DNA from: Camarhynchus parvulus
Lineage: Eukaryota; Chordata; Aves; Passeriformes; Thraupidae
Direction: 5' to 3'
Assembly: GCF_901933205.1 (NCBI RefSeq)
Contig: NC_044573.1
Location: 34,196,993 to 34,260,992 of the forward strand
DNA: 64,000 nucleotides
Shown in pieces: positions 23,801-36,480 of this stretch (positions are counted from its first letter, which is position 1; each line of letters opens with the position of its first letter). The notes under the pieces are model-generated. The model did not search any database, was not told where the DNA came from, and saw only the letters and a program-made list of their open reading frames with translations. A program made the translations under genes and the position numbers.

Positions 23801-26800
23801 TTTCAGATGCCCTAGAGGAGTAAGGACAAGAAACTCCTGATACAAGATAAATTACTTTGAAGCTATGATAGAAAGATTTTTTGGAAAAAAATAGAACCCA
23901 TAACAAAGAACTTAAATCTGTGTAGCTATCCTAATCACTCTCTATGTTTCCTAAATTTGGTACTGAAGATAAATTACAGGGATGAACGTGAATTTTCTTA
24001 TATTCTTTGCCTCATGAATGTTCCATAAACACCAATTTCTACAGAAGAAGTTGATTTATCCCCTTCTCATCATGTATTCAGCAAGTTACTTAAGCACATG
24101 CTTATGTATCTTTAATCACATTGTTTTGATGGATTTGGTTACAATATTCCAGCAGCTTTTAAAAAAATTCAAGTAATTGAGTGATTTGTTGAATGAGGTG
24201 GTAAAAACATGCAATACAGGCTACAAATATGCAACATAAGCAGGAAAATTTGCAAGAAGGAGTTAACAGTCATCCTACTCCTATATGTCCTCCACCATGG
24301 GGAGGACAAAACTTGACATCTTGGGATTTGACACAGCCACAAGTCAGCCCTGAATGCTGCAATGGAACTTGAGTTTTCTATGAGCATACTGCTGATCCTG
24401 TGGTCATCTGTAATCGACCAACAACAAATACACCTTAAGCCTACTAATTGTCTAGGGATGTCTTACGTGGCCTGTGTCTCAGAATAATTCAAAGCATTGC
24501 AAAATTCTTTTCAGTTCAGAATACATGGTGTTATAAAATAACCTAGTGATTATACAGTCATTAATTTCCTTCAGCTATTTCTTCCACTTTAGCAAATCTT
24601 AACTATCCTGCCTCTCCCCAAAGCATCATGGATTCACCACTTGAAGTCAGATAGAGAAAACATTTTATAGGATAGCATGAAATTACTTAATTTGGTTTTA
24701 TTACACAATTTATTTTTAAATCCTGAAACACGCAGGTGCACTCACAATTTTATTTCCTTTAAGTCTATTCATTTTAAGAGAAACATCTATTTTTATCTGT
24801 TCTCTGCACACTCTTACAAATAGATAAATTAGCTATATCTCTCCACAGAATCAACTAGAGGGTTTGTCTTTGTATGTGCAGTTGTTCGAGAAAGGGAAAA
24901 CACATTTTTGCAAAGAGAGGGTTCTGTTGGTTCTTTTAATTTTTTTTTCATATTCTTAAAATGACATTGCTCTACTGAGTCTCCTAAGCTCCAGTGCTAT
25001 ACATCAATAGCATTCTAGGGCAGAGACAGACTGACAGCCATCCTATCTCTTGCTGCCAAAACTTGAATAGATGCCTTACAGAAAGCCCCACTTCAAGATA
25101 AAATTATTGCATCCAGGGCAACAGAAGAGGCAAGTCTGGTTCTGGGACTGTAAGTCATGGAGCATCAACATCTTGTGTGCAATAAATAACAGCTCAGTAA
25201 AATCTGCTGTGATCTGACTCTGCTTTCTAGACCTTACAACAGGGCTATCAAGGAGGTGCTAAAGATGTCAGCACTGTGAGCCCTGGGTCTTGCTGCACCA
25301 GTAAACCACAGCAATGGGAGGGATGCAGGTTGACCACCTATAATATTTATCTGTGTTTCCCAAGCTCTGTGATTCACTATGTCATATCACAACACTTTTT
25401 GCTTTTGCATTTAATTAGAGGACAATGATGATTTTCTTAGTGATTGCTGCTAGAAGCAGTGCACCCAGTAAATCAGCCATGTAAAAAGTGGGTGAGGTTT
25501 TGAGCCTATAAAGGCACATATTATGGAATCGAAATTTTATTACAGACAAATAAAAACAGCCATTTCGTCCACATTTACAATCACAAATTTTCTTTCTGTA
25601 ATTAAAACACAATTTTCTAATTACAAGAATAGAAAATCTGGCATATGAGCTTTTCTCCAAACACATTAACAATATAGTAACAACTGTGGTACATACTGAC
25701 AGGCAGAATTTGATTACTGGAATCAGCTATTTTACCCAAAGTCTGTCTCCCTGGAACTTTATTTCAAGAATGAAGCACCATTTCACAAGTGGTATAATTT
25801 TATGGTGCAATAAACATTGGAATTGTAAATACAATTTCTGGAAAAAGCTCTTTTTAATGTTGCTTGAAACATTTACTTTTTCATACATAATTTTTTTTCA
25901 AAAATCTCATCTAAAACAAAAGTCAGTAAATTCAGCCCCTGTATGGTTATATCACTCCACTTTCTATGAGTAAAAATCAGGAATAAAGAAGCAAAAAAAT
26001 AGTAGTGCCATGAGAGAATATTAAGGCCTACCATTTACACATTTCAAGACCTATAAAATTTTCAAGTTTATCAGAGTTATTTTCTGTAGTAATTTAGAAT
26101 AGATTCTACTAGTCCCTCAAATCTGGATCTTCAGTCAAAATGTGTTTTAATAGTGCCAATATTACACTGAGAGTATCAGTCACTGCTCAGTAAATGATGA
26201 TTGCTTAAATGCCTTTGCTTTTGGATACCCTTAGTTAACTTACTTCTCATCCTGCAGATACACCAAATCAGAGTATGCTCCATGGTACTTTGAAAATTGT
26301 CAACATAACAGAGCTGTAATTTTAGGTAAGACTCTGGATGATACTATAATATAAATACTAAAACAGAAATTACTGTGAAATTTGAGTAGCTGTAGGAGCT
26401 TAGTGTTTTCTTGCTGATTGCTTGAATTAAAAACTGCTTGGGTCTAGCTGAAGACTTGACTTTCATTTTCATGCTTCTACTGGCTTTCTGTTCAAGGACT
26501 TATGGAGAGAAAATGTGTTCCAGAAATCAACATCAGCGTTTCAGTCAGTGCCTCAAAGGTAGCCTCCTGCAGCTAGGAATCAATAATATGACCAAGATAC
26601 AAAAATAGAGCAGCTTTTGCCGGCTAGGACCACAACACCTACATATTTCGTGCACAGCTTAAGCTTCACCAGTATGTAAAGCTTTGAGCTGCCTAACCCA
26701 GCTACTTATAACCTCTTCAACTGGCCCAGCCTCTGTATGACAAGAGCCAAGTGGAGAGCAGCGGTCATGCAGAGTATATCTCCCACTTCCTGCTTTCCAT

Positions 26801-29800
26801 GAACACAACTGTCCCCCACCTTCTTCCAGCACCTTATTCTGTGTTCATTTTTGGAAGGTGATGGCAGCTCTTCCACCAGATAGATTTAAAAAGTGTCAGA
26901 TCAATTCAGAAGGTATGAAGGATTTCTGAGACACCAGCTATAAATGCGACATCTGCAATGATTCTCTGCTCAGACAAGGTAGAAAGTGCCTGAACTTGTA
27001 GTGGAGAAGTGTCATGATACATTTTTCTTCTTTAAAATTGACAGGGAAAAAATAAAGTGATATAGGAAATGGCCGATACCTCAAACAGCTGGAGTACACT
27101 ACAAAAGAATTTAGACTAGGCTGGTCCCAGCTACACAGAAACATGTTCATTCTAGATTCTGCTAAAATGAATAGAAGCTCCCAGGAACAGCCAGATCAGA
27201 GTTTAACATGAAAGTTTGACCAAAAGCCTAACCAGTTTAGAAAATAAAAATATTTTAAAGTCTACACAAAACAAATTGTGTGTGGAGTTGCTAAATGCAA
27301 ACACACGATGGACATTTAGGGAGAATGTACATGGACTTGATGCTAATGGTCAAGAGGAAATGCAGTGACTTAATGCCCTGAGGTACATACATCGACTCTA
27401 CACCTGCTATTGTCTTCTTTTTTTTTGCCACTATTGAACTGTGATTGAAAATCAAGTTATGTCCTTGCATTCTCAGAGACAGTCAAGACCACTTTGTGAT
27501 TTCAGGCTCCTTTACAATTACAGTCATCCAGTTCCTAATTTCAGAGATACATGAAAACTACTGCAACAGACAAGGTGTTCCTGCCAGTTCTACCAAGGGC
27601 AGATGATCAAGTCATAACGATGCACTTCACTCCAATTCCAGTGCTTTAAGGGCTATTCTGTAGAAAGCTCAATGAAAGAGATTGCAAGATTAGAGAGAAG
27701 AGGCAAAGGCAAATTCTGAAGTCTTTCACTGTGTTCTAGCTGGTGCATGTTTCAGTTTTAATAGACAGTGCTCAGCTCTGTGGTACTCGGATGACTGTGA
27801 GCAGACATTGCAATGCTGATAGCACATACTGCACTGAGCTTCACCCAGCCAACAGTAAAGGCTTAATCTTAGTTTTTGCTGTATGTCTGTGCAGACTCTC
27901 CCTTGTGCTGGGTCTCTAACTGCAGACCCAGACATCTTTATTCTGCCATCAACCAAATCAGAAATCTCAGATACAAATCTTCTTGGACCTCAGGCTCTGA
28001 GATAAACATCCAGATCCAAACCCAGTCCATTGCAGTGTTTTTAATTTTGTCTTGGGATTGGATTTTGTTGCAGAAGATTAAAGATGCAAAATAGTTCTCA
28101 GAAGAAGATTCAGGGAAAGATTATGGCTCCATCCTAATTTTATGGACATGAAAGTTCGTTCCATTCAAAGTGAACAACATCTATCACAAAACCGAGTGAC
28201 AACATTTTCTGATTTGGACAAACTTCCTAAAGGAAGATGAGTGCCATAAACTGTACATCCCCTGCCCCAGTGGGCTGTGCAGCCCTAAGGTTTGTACCCC
28301 ACACTCCCGAGGGTTTTCTTGAAGAGCAATGGTGCCATGCTTCAGCTGGAGAGCTGACTGGGAATACACCAAAGCCCTTCAGGTTCATAATGGGGCCTGG
28401 AACTTGGCCTCCTGCTCCCCAAAGCAATATCCCAGACATCCAGCTATCACTTCTCCAAGATGAGTCTTGCCTGATTTCGCCTTGTTGGAATTCATCTGTG
28501 GTTGAAACTCTTCTGTGGACAGGTACAACATGGCCCTCCTTTCTTCACCACCAGCAGCCCACCACCTTTGCAAGAGACTTAACCCTTTCTTTGCTCTTTT
28601 CCTGTTCCTTTCTGCAGAACCGCATAATCTTTTCAAAGGGAAATTATCACCTTCCCCTTTCTGCCCAGGCATCTGGACTATTACCCTTGAGGCAATAATC
28701 CCTCCTGGCTTTTGTGGGTCTTTGCTCCAAACTAGAACCATAACATGAATCACCATGAGAGGTAGAGGGCCAGCAGGGCCAGGCAGCAGTACCATCCCCA
28801 GCACTATAATTTTATTGCCATTATCCCCTGTGCCACACAGACACTCTTTCAGAGGGCCTCCTGATGCTAAAGGGATGCCAACTTTGAGCCTCTCACACAG
28901 CTTTGAATATTAGCTAGCAATGGTGATATCAGTATCTTGGCACAGCAACCAGGAAAATGACTTCTCACAAATTCAGGTAGCTGATAAGAGAAGGGGCTTG
29001 AGATTCTCTGTGGTGCCTAAATATGGTGATAAAAGTAGCAATTAGGTGCCCATTTGTGGACTGAGTTCTCAGAGCACTGATTCAATCAAAGCACTTATTC
29101 TTGCAGCCTAAATTTACACTAACCCAGCACAGTGCCCTCCCCAAGCCAGATTCATCATGTGCTTAAATTTGGGTATATGTTGTCTAAGCTCTTTGTAGAA
29201 TCGGGATCAAGAGAAATAGCTGGAGAGGACAAAAGTGCTCAGAAGCAAGTACAAAGCCATTATTAACACTGAAAAAGAAAAACCTACATAGAGAAAGAAA
29301 AAAACCCCACCCTTGGGGCATGTTAAAAAAAGTGACTGGACAATAGTTTGGATAATAAATACAGAAAGTTCACTTCTTTTAGTGATTAATGGAGTAGACT
29401 GATGTCTTCTGGCTGGTTTTGCTCAAGACCAATTTCTCAGCTCGATCACCACTATACCGCACTATAAGAATCCCAGGGGAAAGCTTTTTTCTCATTTAGC
29501 AACATTTCAGCCTTCGCACATATAAGATGTTACATTTTCTGGTAAACCTGCTATTTTTATTTCTGTTTTGATCTAATTATGGGTTATTAGTTGACTAGGT
29601 ACACAGTAAATTTGGGGTTATTATTTTTCCTGCTAATGTTAGTTTTTTCAGAAACATCCCCACCCAGAGAAAAAGAAAATCCCCAAGGCAGTAAATACTG
29701 GACAGTGATAAAATAAAATTTTGGGAGGTTTTGGGTAGGAAAAAGCAGACCTGATCCAGAGCTGACTACTTATTATCCAAACCCTCTTGCAGCCCTTTAT

Positions 29801-32800
29801 CAGTCTTTTAAGCCTGCACCCAGCAGTGGATGTTTGATAGTTGGCTATAAAAATTCTTACTTTTCCAGATTAGCTGTAAACCACTTTTAATGTATTCCTT
29901 CTGTTTGCTCATACAGCCAGTTTTCATTATTGCCACTGCAGAAAGAAATTAGTTTATCTGTGAGTACAGACATAGTCATTTGCAGAGATGGCAAACCAGA
30001 AAATAATTGCTTACCAATGCTCTTTCTTTTGTTTGCCCTCTTTCATAGAATTCCTTCTAGATTTATAGATGTGATCATGAGTCACTGGTAGAACTGCATT
30101 ACAAAAATTCAGTATTGCCTCTCCTATATAATCACAGTTAGTCCCCACTGATCACTGGGTAGTTCATGGGTTGTTGGATTATTTTTTCTAAAACTTACTC
30201 TTTTCTCTAACTCATTCACAAGACCTTACTTCTCTAGCAGACACCCCAGTGATGGATACCAGTGTTGGAAATGCGCGGCTTAGCTTTTCTCATCTGTTTT
30301 ACAGGGTTTTTTTTTCCTATTACCTTCTACAAAAAGGACAACTGTTGCAACATAATTAAGACTCCTGCTAATCAGTTTGTTCATCCAAGCTATCTGCTAA
30401 CATCATATATAGACAAGATAAACAGGCAATTACCATGGAGAACATTTGCTAAACAAAGCTGTAATTAATAATAAATGAAACTGGGTTCCCAACTACTTAA
30501 GTACAGTAGTTATTAATTATCATGTGGCCCCAAGCTATTTGTGTAGAGTGTATAATTTAAAATTCAGCATGATCTCAGCTGTACTCCCTGAAGCCTTCAG
30601 AGCTATCTTTTGCATTACTTTAGATTCCAATATGTTGGCCATGAAAGTTTCTGCTGTTTTCTGTCCCTGCTCTCCGCATTATAAGGCCAAGAAATGCAAT
30701 CCTGTGTTTATGTGGAAGAAATTCCAACTTTTAAGCAGGAGTATGTAGAAAATGCCAGAATATAGCATGCAACTGAATTAGACCTGGTTTTGTCACCTGT
30801 CATACACAATCAGCCTCCAGCTGTGTAATAAGCAATTTGGAGGTAGCCAGTATTGTCCTGCATATTTTTCACTTAAAATTATTAACAGGCCTGTTTTCAT
30901 CACCAGACAGCTTTACCAGCCAGTTTTCAAAATCCTACATAATTTAAACTTCTTTTCACACAGTATAACCTCAGAAAATTAGATATTCCATATAATGTAA
31001 AACCAGGTATCTTTCCCACTAGAGGTGACAGCATCATCACAGCTCCATGGGCCCTGCAATGCCTTCAAGGTTTATGTGCTCACCCTGAGAGGGGGATGAA
31101 ATACTGGGCTGCTGGCAATACTACCCACAGTACATTTTTAAAGCAGTACATTTTAAAGCAGTCCGGAGCTCCAAGATTATCACTTGCTTCCACACCTTGA
31201 TTTCTCACCGTGTTTCTTTCAAATGGTTCCAAGAAGTCATAAGTATTCTTCTGGAGGCTTACCAAATTTAGAACTCAGACTACTGACAGGGTTGTGTGTT
31301 TTCAGTGACAAAGACCAGACATTTTCAGAACAGGCCTGTTCATATTTGCCTGGTGACATAAGACACTGTATACTCTGATGTGGAAGGGAAAACCACAGCA
31401 TCCGCACAGGCCAGAACTGCTGGCTTTACTCACCACTTTCTGCAAGCATACCAAGATCTCTCTCCATCTCTCACTTTCCTGGGCTACAGAGCTCCTACTG
31501 CAGTTCCCAGCAAGTTAAGTTTTTTTTTAAACTGCACTTATTTTAGTTTTCCATGTTCTGACTGCCTTGTCAGCTACTCCCTAAGAGAAAACAACCAGTG
31601 CATGATCTATTCTACCTCCACCTAACTCTGATTTCTCTGTCTTTAGCAACTTAGTCCTATTAACTGCTCTTGCCTCCCTATTTCACACTATGTCTCACTT
31701 CTCTGTCCCACTGAAGGCATTGAATCTCAGTACTGAATCAGTTAAAAAAATGGTCAATGAAAAAAGTAATTACCTTTTTTTTTTAGAAGACTTGGATTCT
31801 GCACAAATGCCTGATTAAGTAATTTCAAAAGATACTGTCTCCATAGCATATGGCATCACTGTATTACCTGGTATCCCATAATGTTTCCCAGGTAATTTTC
31901 TTTCAAGGTGATTAATTAATGAAGATGAGTCAAGTAAGCATGGTAATTGCCATAAACCTTATAACAACTTCTCTCTGTGGCAGACTCCTGCCATTCCCCT
32001 TGCCAATTGTACAGGGGAACTAAAGGCAATTTTCAGTCCAAAGAAAATACATGTAAATTCAATTCTAGTCCTTGGAAAGGTATGTACTTAACTAAAAGTG
32101 TAACACAATCTTCAGCCTCTGTGGCACACCACAAATGGCAGCCTTGAAATTATCTGGAATGTATTGGAGACAACAGTGACCAGGTGCTTGTTGCAAACAT
32201 AGTCTGAGGCCGTAGCTGGATGCTGGTAACTGGGCAGGAGGTTTATTGCCTGCCTTGTTTTGTGGGGGCATTGTGGGCTTCAGCTATGTATTGTGAGGGA
32301 CTTTCCCAAGTGACAATAAACAAAGAACAAACAAATTAATGAAAGGAAAAAAATAATTAAACCTCAATATTTTTGCATATTTTTATTGACTTTGACCTTT
32401 TCCAAAACTTTAATTGTAAATAACATGTAGAGGAATGAGGCGAAGAGATTGTAAATTCCAAAATTGTAATAATGATCTCCTGTCACATCCAGAAGTCTCT
32501 GATGGGCAGAGTATTCCTGGGTCAGGAGACTCATCCTCCAAACCCCAGAAGTTTGGGGTGGAGAAGATAAACATGATGTCTCTGCTCCCCACAGGTTCCC
32601 CTAATGTCTGATTCTTTGCCCCCACCTTCTGCTGTGTGAGGGTCAGAGCCAGTACCAGATGGCTGATTTAAACCCCCATGCCGTGTTTTCAGGAAGGCAC
32701 TGATTGCACGAGGGGATGCCATTAGATATGAGTGACAACAACAGTATTAGTAGGAACTCGAGGTGAGGTGACACTGAAGAGGGCAGCAGGTGCTTTTCCA

Positions 32801-34195
32801 AAAGGAGTTACACACAGCATTGAGAAAATATTCTGGCAGTTTAAATACAAAGACTGGACAATATCTCAGATAGTCCTGTACACTCCAAACTCCCAAGAGA
32901 ATGGAGAATATGGGAGTTACGGGATCATGCAGATGGAAAATCCATTTTATTGTGATCATGTACATAGGTACCTGATCATGTTTCATTATGTTTCACGTGT
33001 GACCAAGGGTTCAAGTAATGCAATACATTATTAACAGATGCTGCCAGAATTTTTGGAAGCTGGGTGAAGTGGGTGGCTTCTGGAAGTCTACTGGTATTGG
33101 TGTTTAAGTTCTTCTAAGACAGTACAGGCTGACATACAGAGTTAGAGAGATCTTTCCCTTGATAAAGAAGAGAAAAAGTGGCTTGAACATTCAGAGCATA
33201 GGGTGCAGTCAAACTGCACAAGAGCTGCTACTCCAAGCAAGGTGCACACTCCCTCTGGATGAATGGGCTGCATATCCTGCACACTGCAGCTTTACTATCC
33301 AGCACATGGAGCAAGTGCTTTTCCTTCTCCTCTAGAACACCAGACAGCAGTTCTGTCCAAAAAAGCTATTTCTACCTTTGTGTGCATGTGTGAGAAAAAC
33401 TCTGAAGGGGCAGCCTGTGTGTCTAACCTCACTTTTATGTCTTTTGAGTAGCCTATAGGTCAGAAATATTGATTTGTGAATTGGAGAGAATGTAGAATTA
33501 ACTCTGCCTGTAGCCAACTCTGTTTATCAGTGGCACATTTTTTTCTGTAGGTATGTGTAAAAAAGAACACTATATTGGTCCTCTAAAAGAAACTTAAAAA
33601 TAGAAGGCCTTTCTTAAACCTCTTGAAATATCGCTCAACTCTAAACTTGAGTACTTCTGCAAATATTAGCTGTAAGTATGAAATGTCTATTTTGTATGAA
33701 AAGTTTTCTGGTCATATAATTCTTATACATATTTTCCAAGGAGCTAAAGCTCTTTACAACCAGTTCAATATTCTCAGGGACAAAAGTACTCAGTAGTTAG
33801 TTATATCAGCTGGATCATGTATTTATTATGTATGTGATTTTTCATATATGTTTCTGGAAATACCTCTGTGATACAATACCTCTGTTTTTACAATTTTACT
33901 TCCTCAAAATTTCTAATTCTTTGTTCTGCTTGTACTTTTTAAGTCTCATTCCACATAACTAGAAAACTAAGTGCGTGGCAGGAAAGACATTTTCCTCTGT
34001 TTGCACAGCCTGAAAATAGTTTGTGTAATTAAATTTGCAAAGACAAATCCAAACAAACCCTGTGATACAATTGCTTTCTCATAACCAGTATTTTAAAATA
34101 GTTCTTTTTAATTATTTTTTTTAATGTAGAAAAAAGTTATTAGCATTTCTAGACTTTGTCCAAAATTAGCCTTTAATTTCTTTGAAAGATCTGTG
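20871..34195. other. Long unique AT-rich non-coding stretch
   Basis: About 13 kb in which I recognise no exon, RNA gene or mobile element. Chance frames reach 153 codons (28237-28698, plus strand, in a locally GC-richer patch at 28.24-28.80 kb) and 139 codons on the opposite strand of the same patch. Neither shows a domain. The stretch includes a small CA-rich tract at 23031-23057. If a gene spans this window, this is intron. Confidence 0.5.
23031..23057. repeat. Short imperfect CA repeat
   Basis: About 27 bp of AC/CA units interrupted by a T and a CC. It is a minor microsatellite. Confidence 0.75.
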
Positions 34196-34265
34196 AGAGG
34201 GGAACTCTGGTCCCATTAAAATCAATCAAAGTTTGCTGTGTGACAGCAGGAGATTTGAGCCACCA
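34196..34265. repeat. Second decayed ancient amniote repeat (candidate)
   Basis: GAACTCTGGTCCCATTAAAA, then TCAATCAAAG, then an AGCAGGAGATTTGAGCC ending resembles the same old repeat pattern as at 5115-5195, in the opposite orientation. It is strongly diverged and the family is not named. Confidence 0.35.
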
Positions 34266-35942
34266 CTGGATTAATGTTATGTGGATATCAGATCCCAATT
34301 GCAGACCTGAAGTACAGGAATATTTCTATAATAATTCACAAAAAATTAATTATTTTTGTACCTATTGTAATTGGGTTATGTTAGTAGTATTTTTGTAATC
34401 TTGCATAAAAATAAAATAAAAGGTAAAAAATGCATTTTAAAATCATCCTGGTTTTTACTAATCTCTTTTACGACAAAGTAAAAAATAGAGCACATGAAAA
34501 TTGTAGGCAGTTTAAATATTACTCTGGAAAGATCTCAAAGGAATGATGCACACATCATTATTTTGGAATGGGAGTTTTCTTAGTTTGAAACACTTTTGCT
34601 AAGTTCTGAGCTCGAAATTTATGGTTTCTGACACTGACCCATTGGATCTTACCTTCTCTCAAGATAGATTTTGGGGATGAATGGGCAGTAACATTCTTTT
34701 ATTCATCTTTCATCTCATAAAAACATAGTGCTATGCCAATGCCACTGTTCTATTTCCAGGACATGTTGTCTCAGCAGGAGGCTACCTGTGAGATATGATC
34801 TCAAAATACCTTGGTTATTCAATTTTCCTAAATATTTTATCCTTCACATCAGTAACACAGACAGGTTCTTCTCTGTCACAGGCAATGGCAGCAGTCCAAG
34901 ATGCTCTGAACAGCACAGACTGAGAAAGGGCAAGCAGTTCGGTCCTCAATAGACATCTTTTATTTTTTTCACCTGTAAATCAAATGTTTATACTTATGAA
35001 TTACAAGTCACAAAATTTTCTAGGCCAACAATCAGTCCTCAGTGGATCTAAAGATCTTGTTGCACATGAAAAAAATCAGGCAGAAAAGTTGAAAGAGTTT
35101 GTTAATCAGATTGAAGGAGCATGAAGCTTATATCCATAACCCATGGTATATTGACCCTACTCTTTATTGGTAACTGGACAATATGATTTGGCTCAATAAT
35201 ACCAGAAATTAGTAAAAGTTTAATGTTGCTAAACCTGTTCAATATGTTGTTTTGGTGCTCAGCTTTTTTTAATGAGACCACTGTGAAAGTCAAACATTTT
35301 TGTCTAAAAGCTCTCTGAAGACAGATACAGGATGTGTTTTCTTACAACTCCCTGTATTGAACCAAATATTCCTTGGTAAGAGATCTTAAAAAACATTATT
35401 ATATCAGTACTATAGGAAAGAGAAGTTCATAATTGTTGTTATTCCTAAAAATTAAGCTAATTAATTAAATTGCAGTAAATTCCATGTAGTACACTGGTCT
35501 TGCACCCAGCAATGATAAATACCATATGGGGCTATCATTCCAGTGATATAAAATTTTTTCTCCTTGATTAGGTTGCTATAATATCACAGAGAAATAAATC
35601 GAACAAATAATTTAGGTGTAGCTTCTTCTTAGGCGCCAATATCATGTTCCATTTCTAATTCCCAATGGAATTTGTCACAGGGTAACTTCATCTGTAAGTG
35701 CTTATATAAAGATTTTTAATAAATATAATGGAATGTTATTAAATTTTTCAAAATTTAGGGAGAATTTTAACAGCAGGAATTAGGCTTTCACTTCTGCTCC
35801 AATGTTGACCCTTGTAACAGATTAGCTCTTCTATTATCGAAGCCAAATGCTTATCAGAATTCAAGAAAAGAGTTGAACTGACACTTGGCAGAGATTCTTG
35901 TCATATGTGTCAATAATAGATGAATGTTTATTTTCAATTTTT
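34266..35942. other. AT-rich non-coding stretch
   Basis: AT-rich unique sequence. CTAATTAATTAAAT near 35455 is a homeodomain-type motif but is unremarkable at this base composition. No gene or element is recognised. Confidence 0.5.
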
Positions 35943-36480
35943 CACAGTATCAGGATCACAGGTTCACACTTTGTCTGGGGTTGGAAGGGGCCTCTGGAGG
36001 TCATCTGATCCAAACCCCTGCTCAATCAGGGTCATTTAGAGCAGGCTTCCCAAGACCATATCCATACAACTTTTAAATCACAGAAACACAGAATCACTAG
36101 ATTGGAATCAAGATCTCCAAGGAGGGAAATGCCACCACCTCTGTGGGCAGCCTGTGCCATTATTTTGGTGAAAAAACATCTGTCACAGTGAAAATGTGTT
36201 TCCTGATGTCCTGATGTCCCTATGTTTCAGTTTGTGTCATTGCCTCTTGTAAGTGGGCACCACTGAACACAGCCTGGCTTTGTCTTCTTCACACCTTCCT
36301 TCAAATATTTGCATACACGGATTAATTACCCCCTAAGCCTTCCCAGCTCCAGGCTGAAGAGTCCCAATTCTCCTGAACGTTCACCACAGGAGAGGTGTCC
36401 CAGTCTGTTACATATCTTAGTGGTCCTTTGGTGGACTCTCTGCTGTAGCTCCATATTGCTCTTGTTCTGGACACAGTAAA
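35943..36480 (-). mobile_element. CR1 LINE 3' end, about 540 bp
   Basis: Read on the minus strand this is the final few hundred bases of a CR1 element, made of 3' UTR and the end of ORF2. On the plus strand the order runs from the tail (ATCACAGGTTCACA), through GGTTGGAAGGGGCCTCTGGA, GCTCAATCAGGGTCATTTAG, CTGTGGGCAGCCTGTGCC, TTTCAGTTTGTGTCATTGCC and CTCCAGGCTGAAGAGTCCCA, to the GGACTCTCTGC / TTCTGGACACAGTA region. These are colinear with the avian CR1 consensus as I recall it. Similarity fades near 36480, where 5' truncation probably lies. Divergence is substantial, so this is an old copy. A 34-bp foreign piece interrupts it at 36077-36110. Confidence 0.88.
36077..36110 (-). mobile_element. 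Tiny CR1-tail-like insertion nested in a CR1
   Basis: ATCACAGAAACACAGAATCA then CTAGATTGGA is a second CR1 3' terminus (8-bp tail repeats plus the first bases inward) sitting inside the older CR1. The sequence on either side is colinear in the older element. It is either an extremely truncated CR1 insertion or a product of template switching or gene conversion between copies. An alternative reading, two adjacent CR1s with a matching deletion, needs more events. Confidence 0.55.

Noticed and set aside
28237..28804. Opposed open frames of 153 (plus) and 139 (minus) codons.
   Set aside because: Both are in the same GC-richer patch and neither resembles a known protein. Mutual overlap on opposite strands is the pattern expected by chance.
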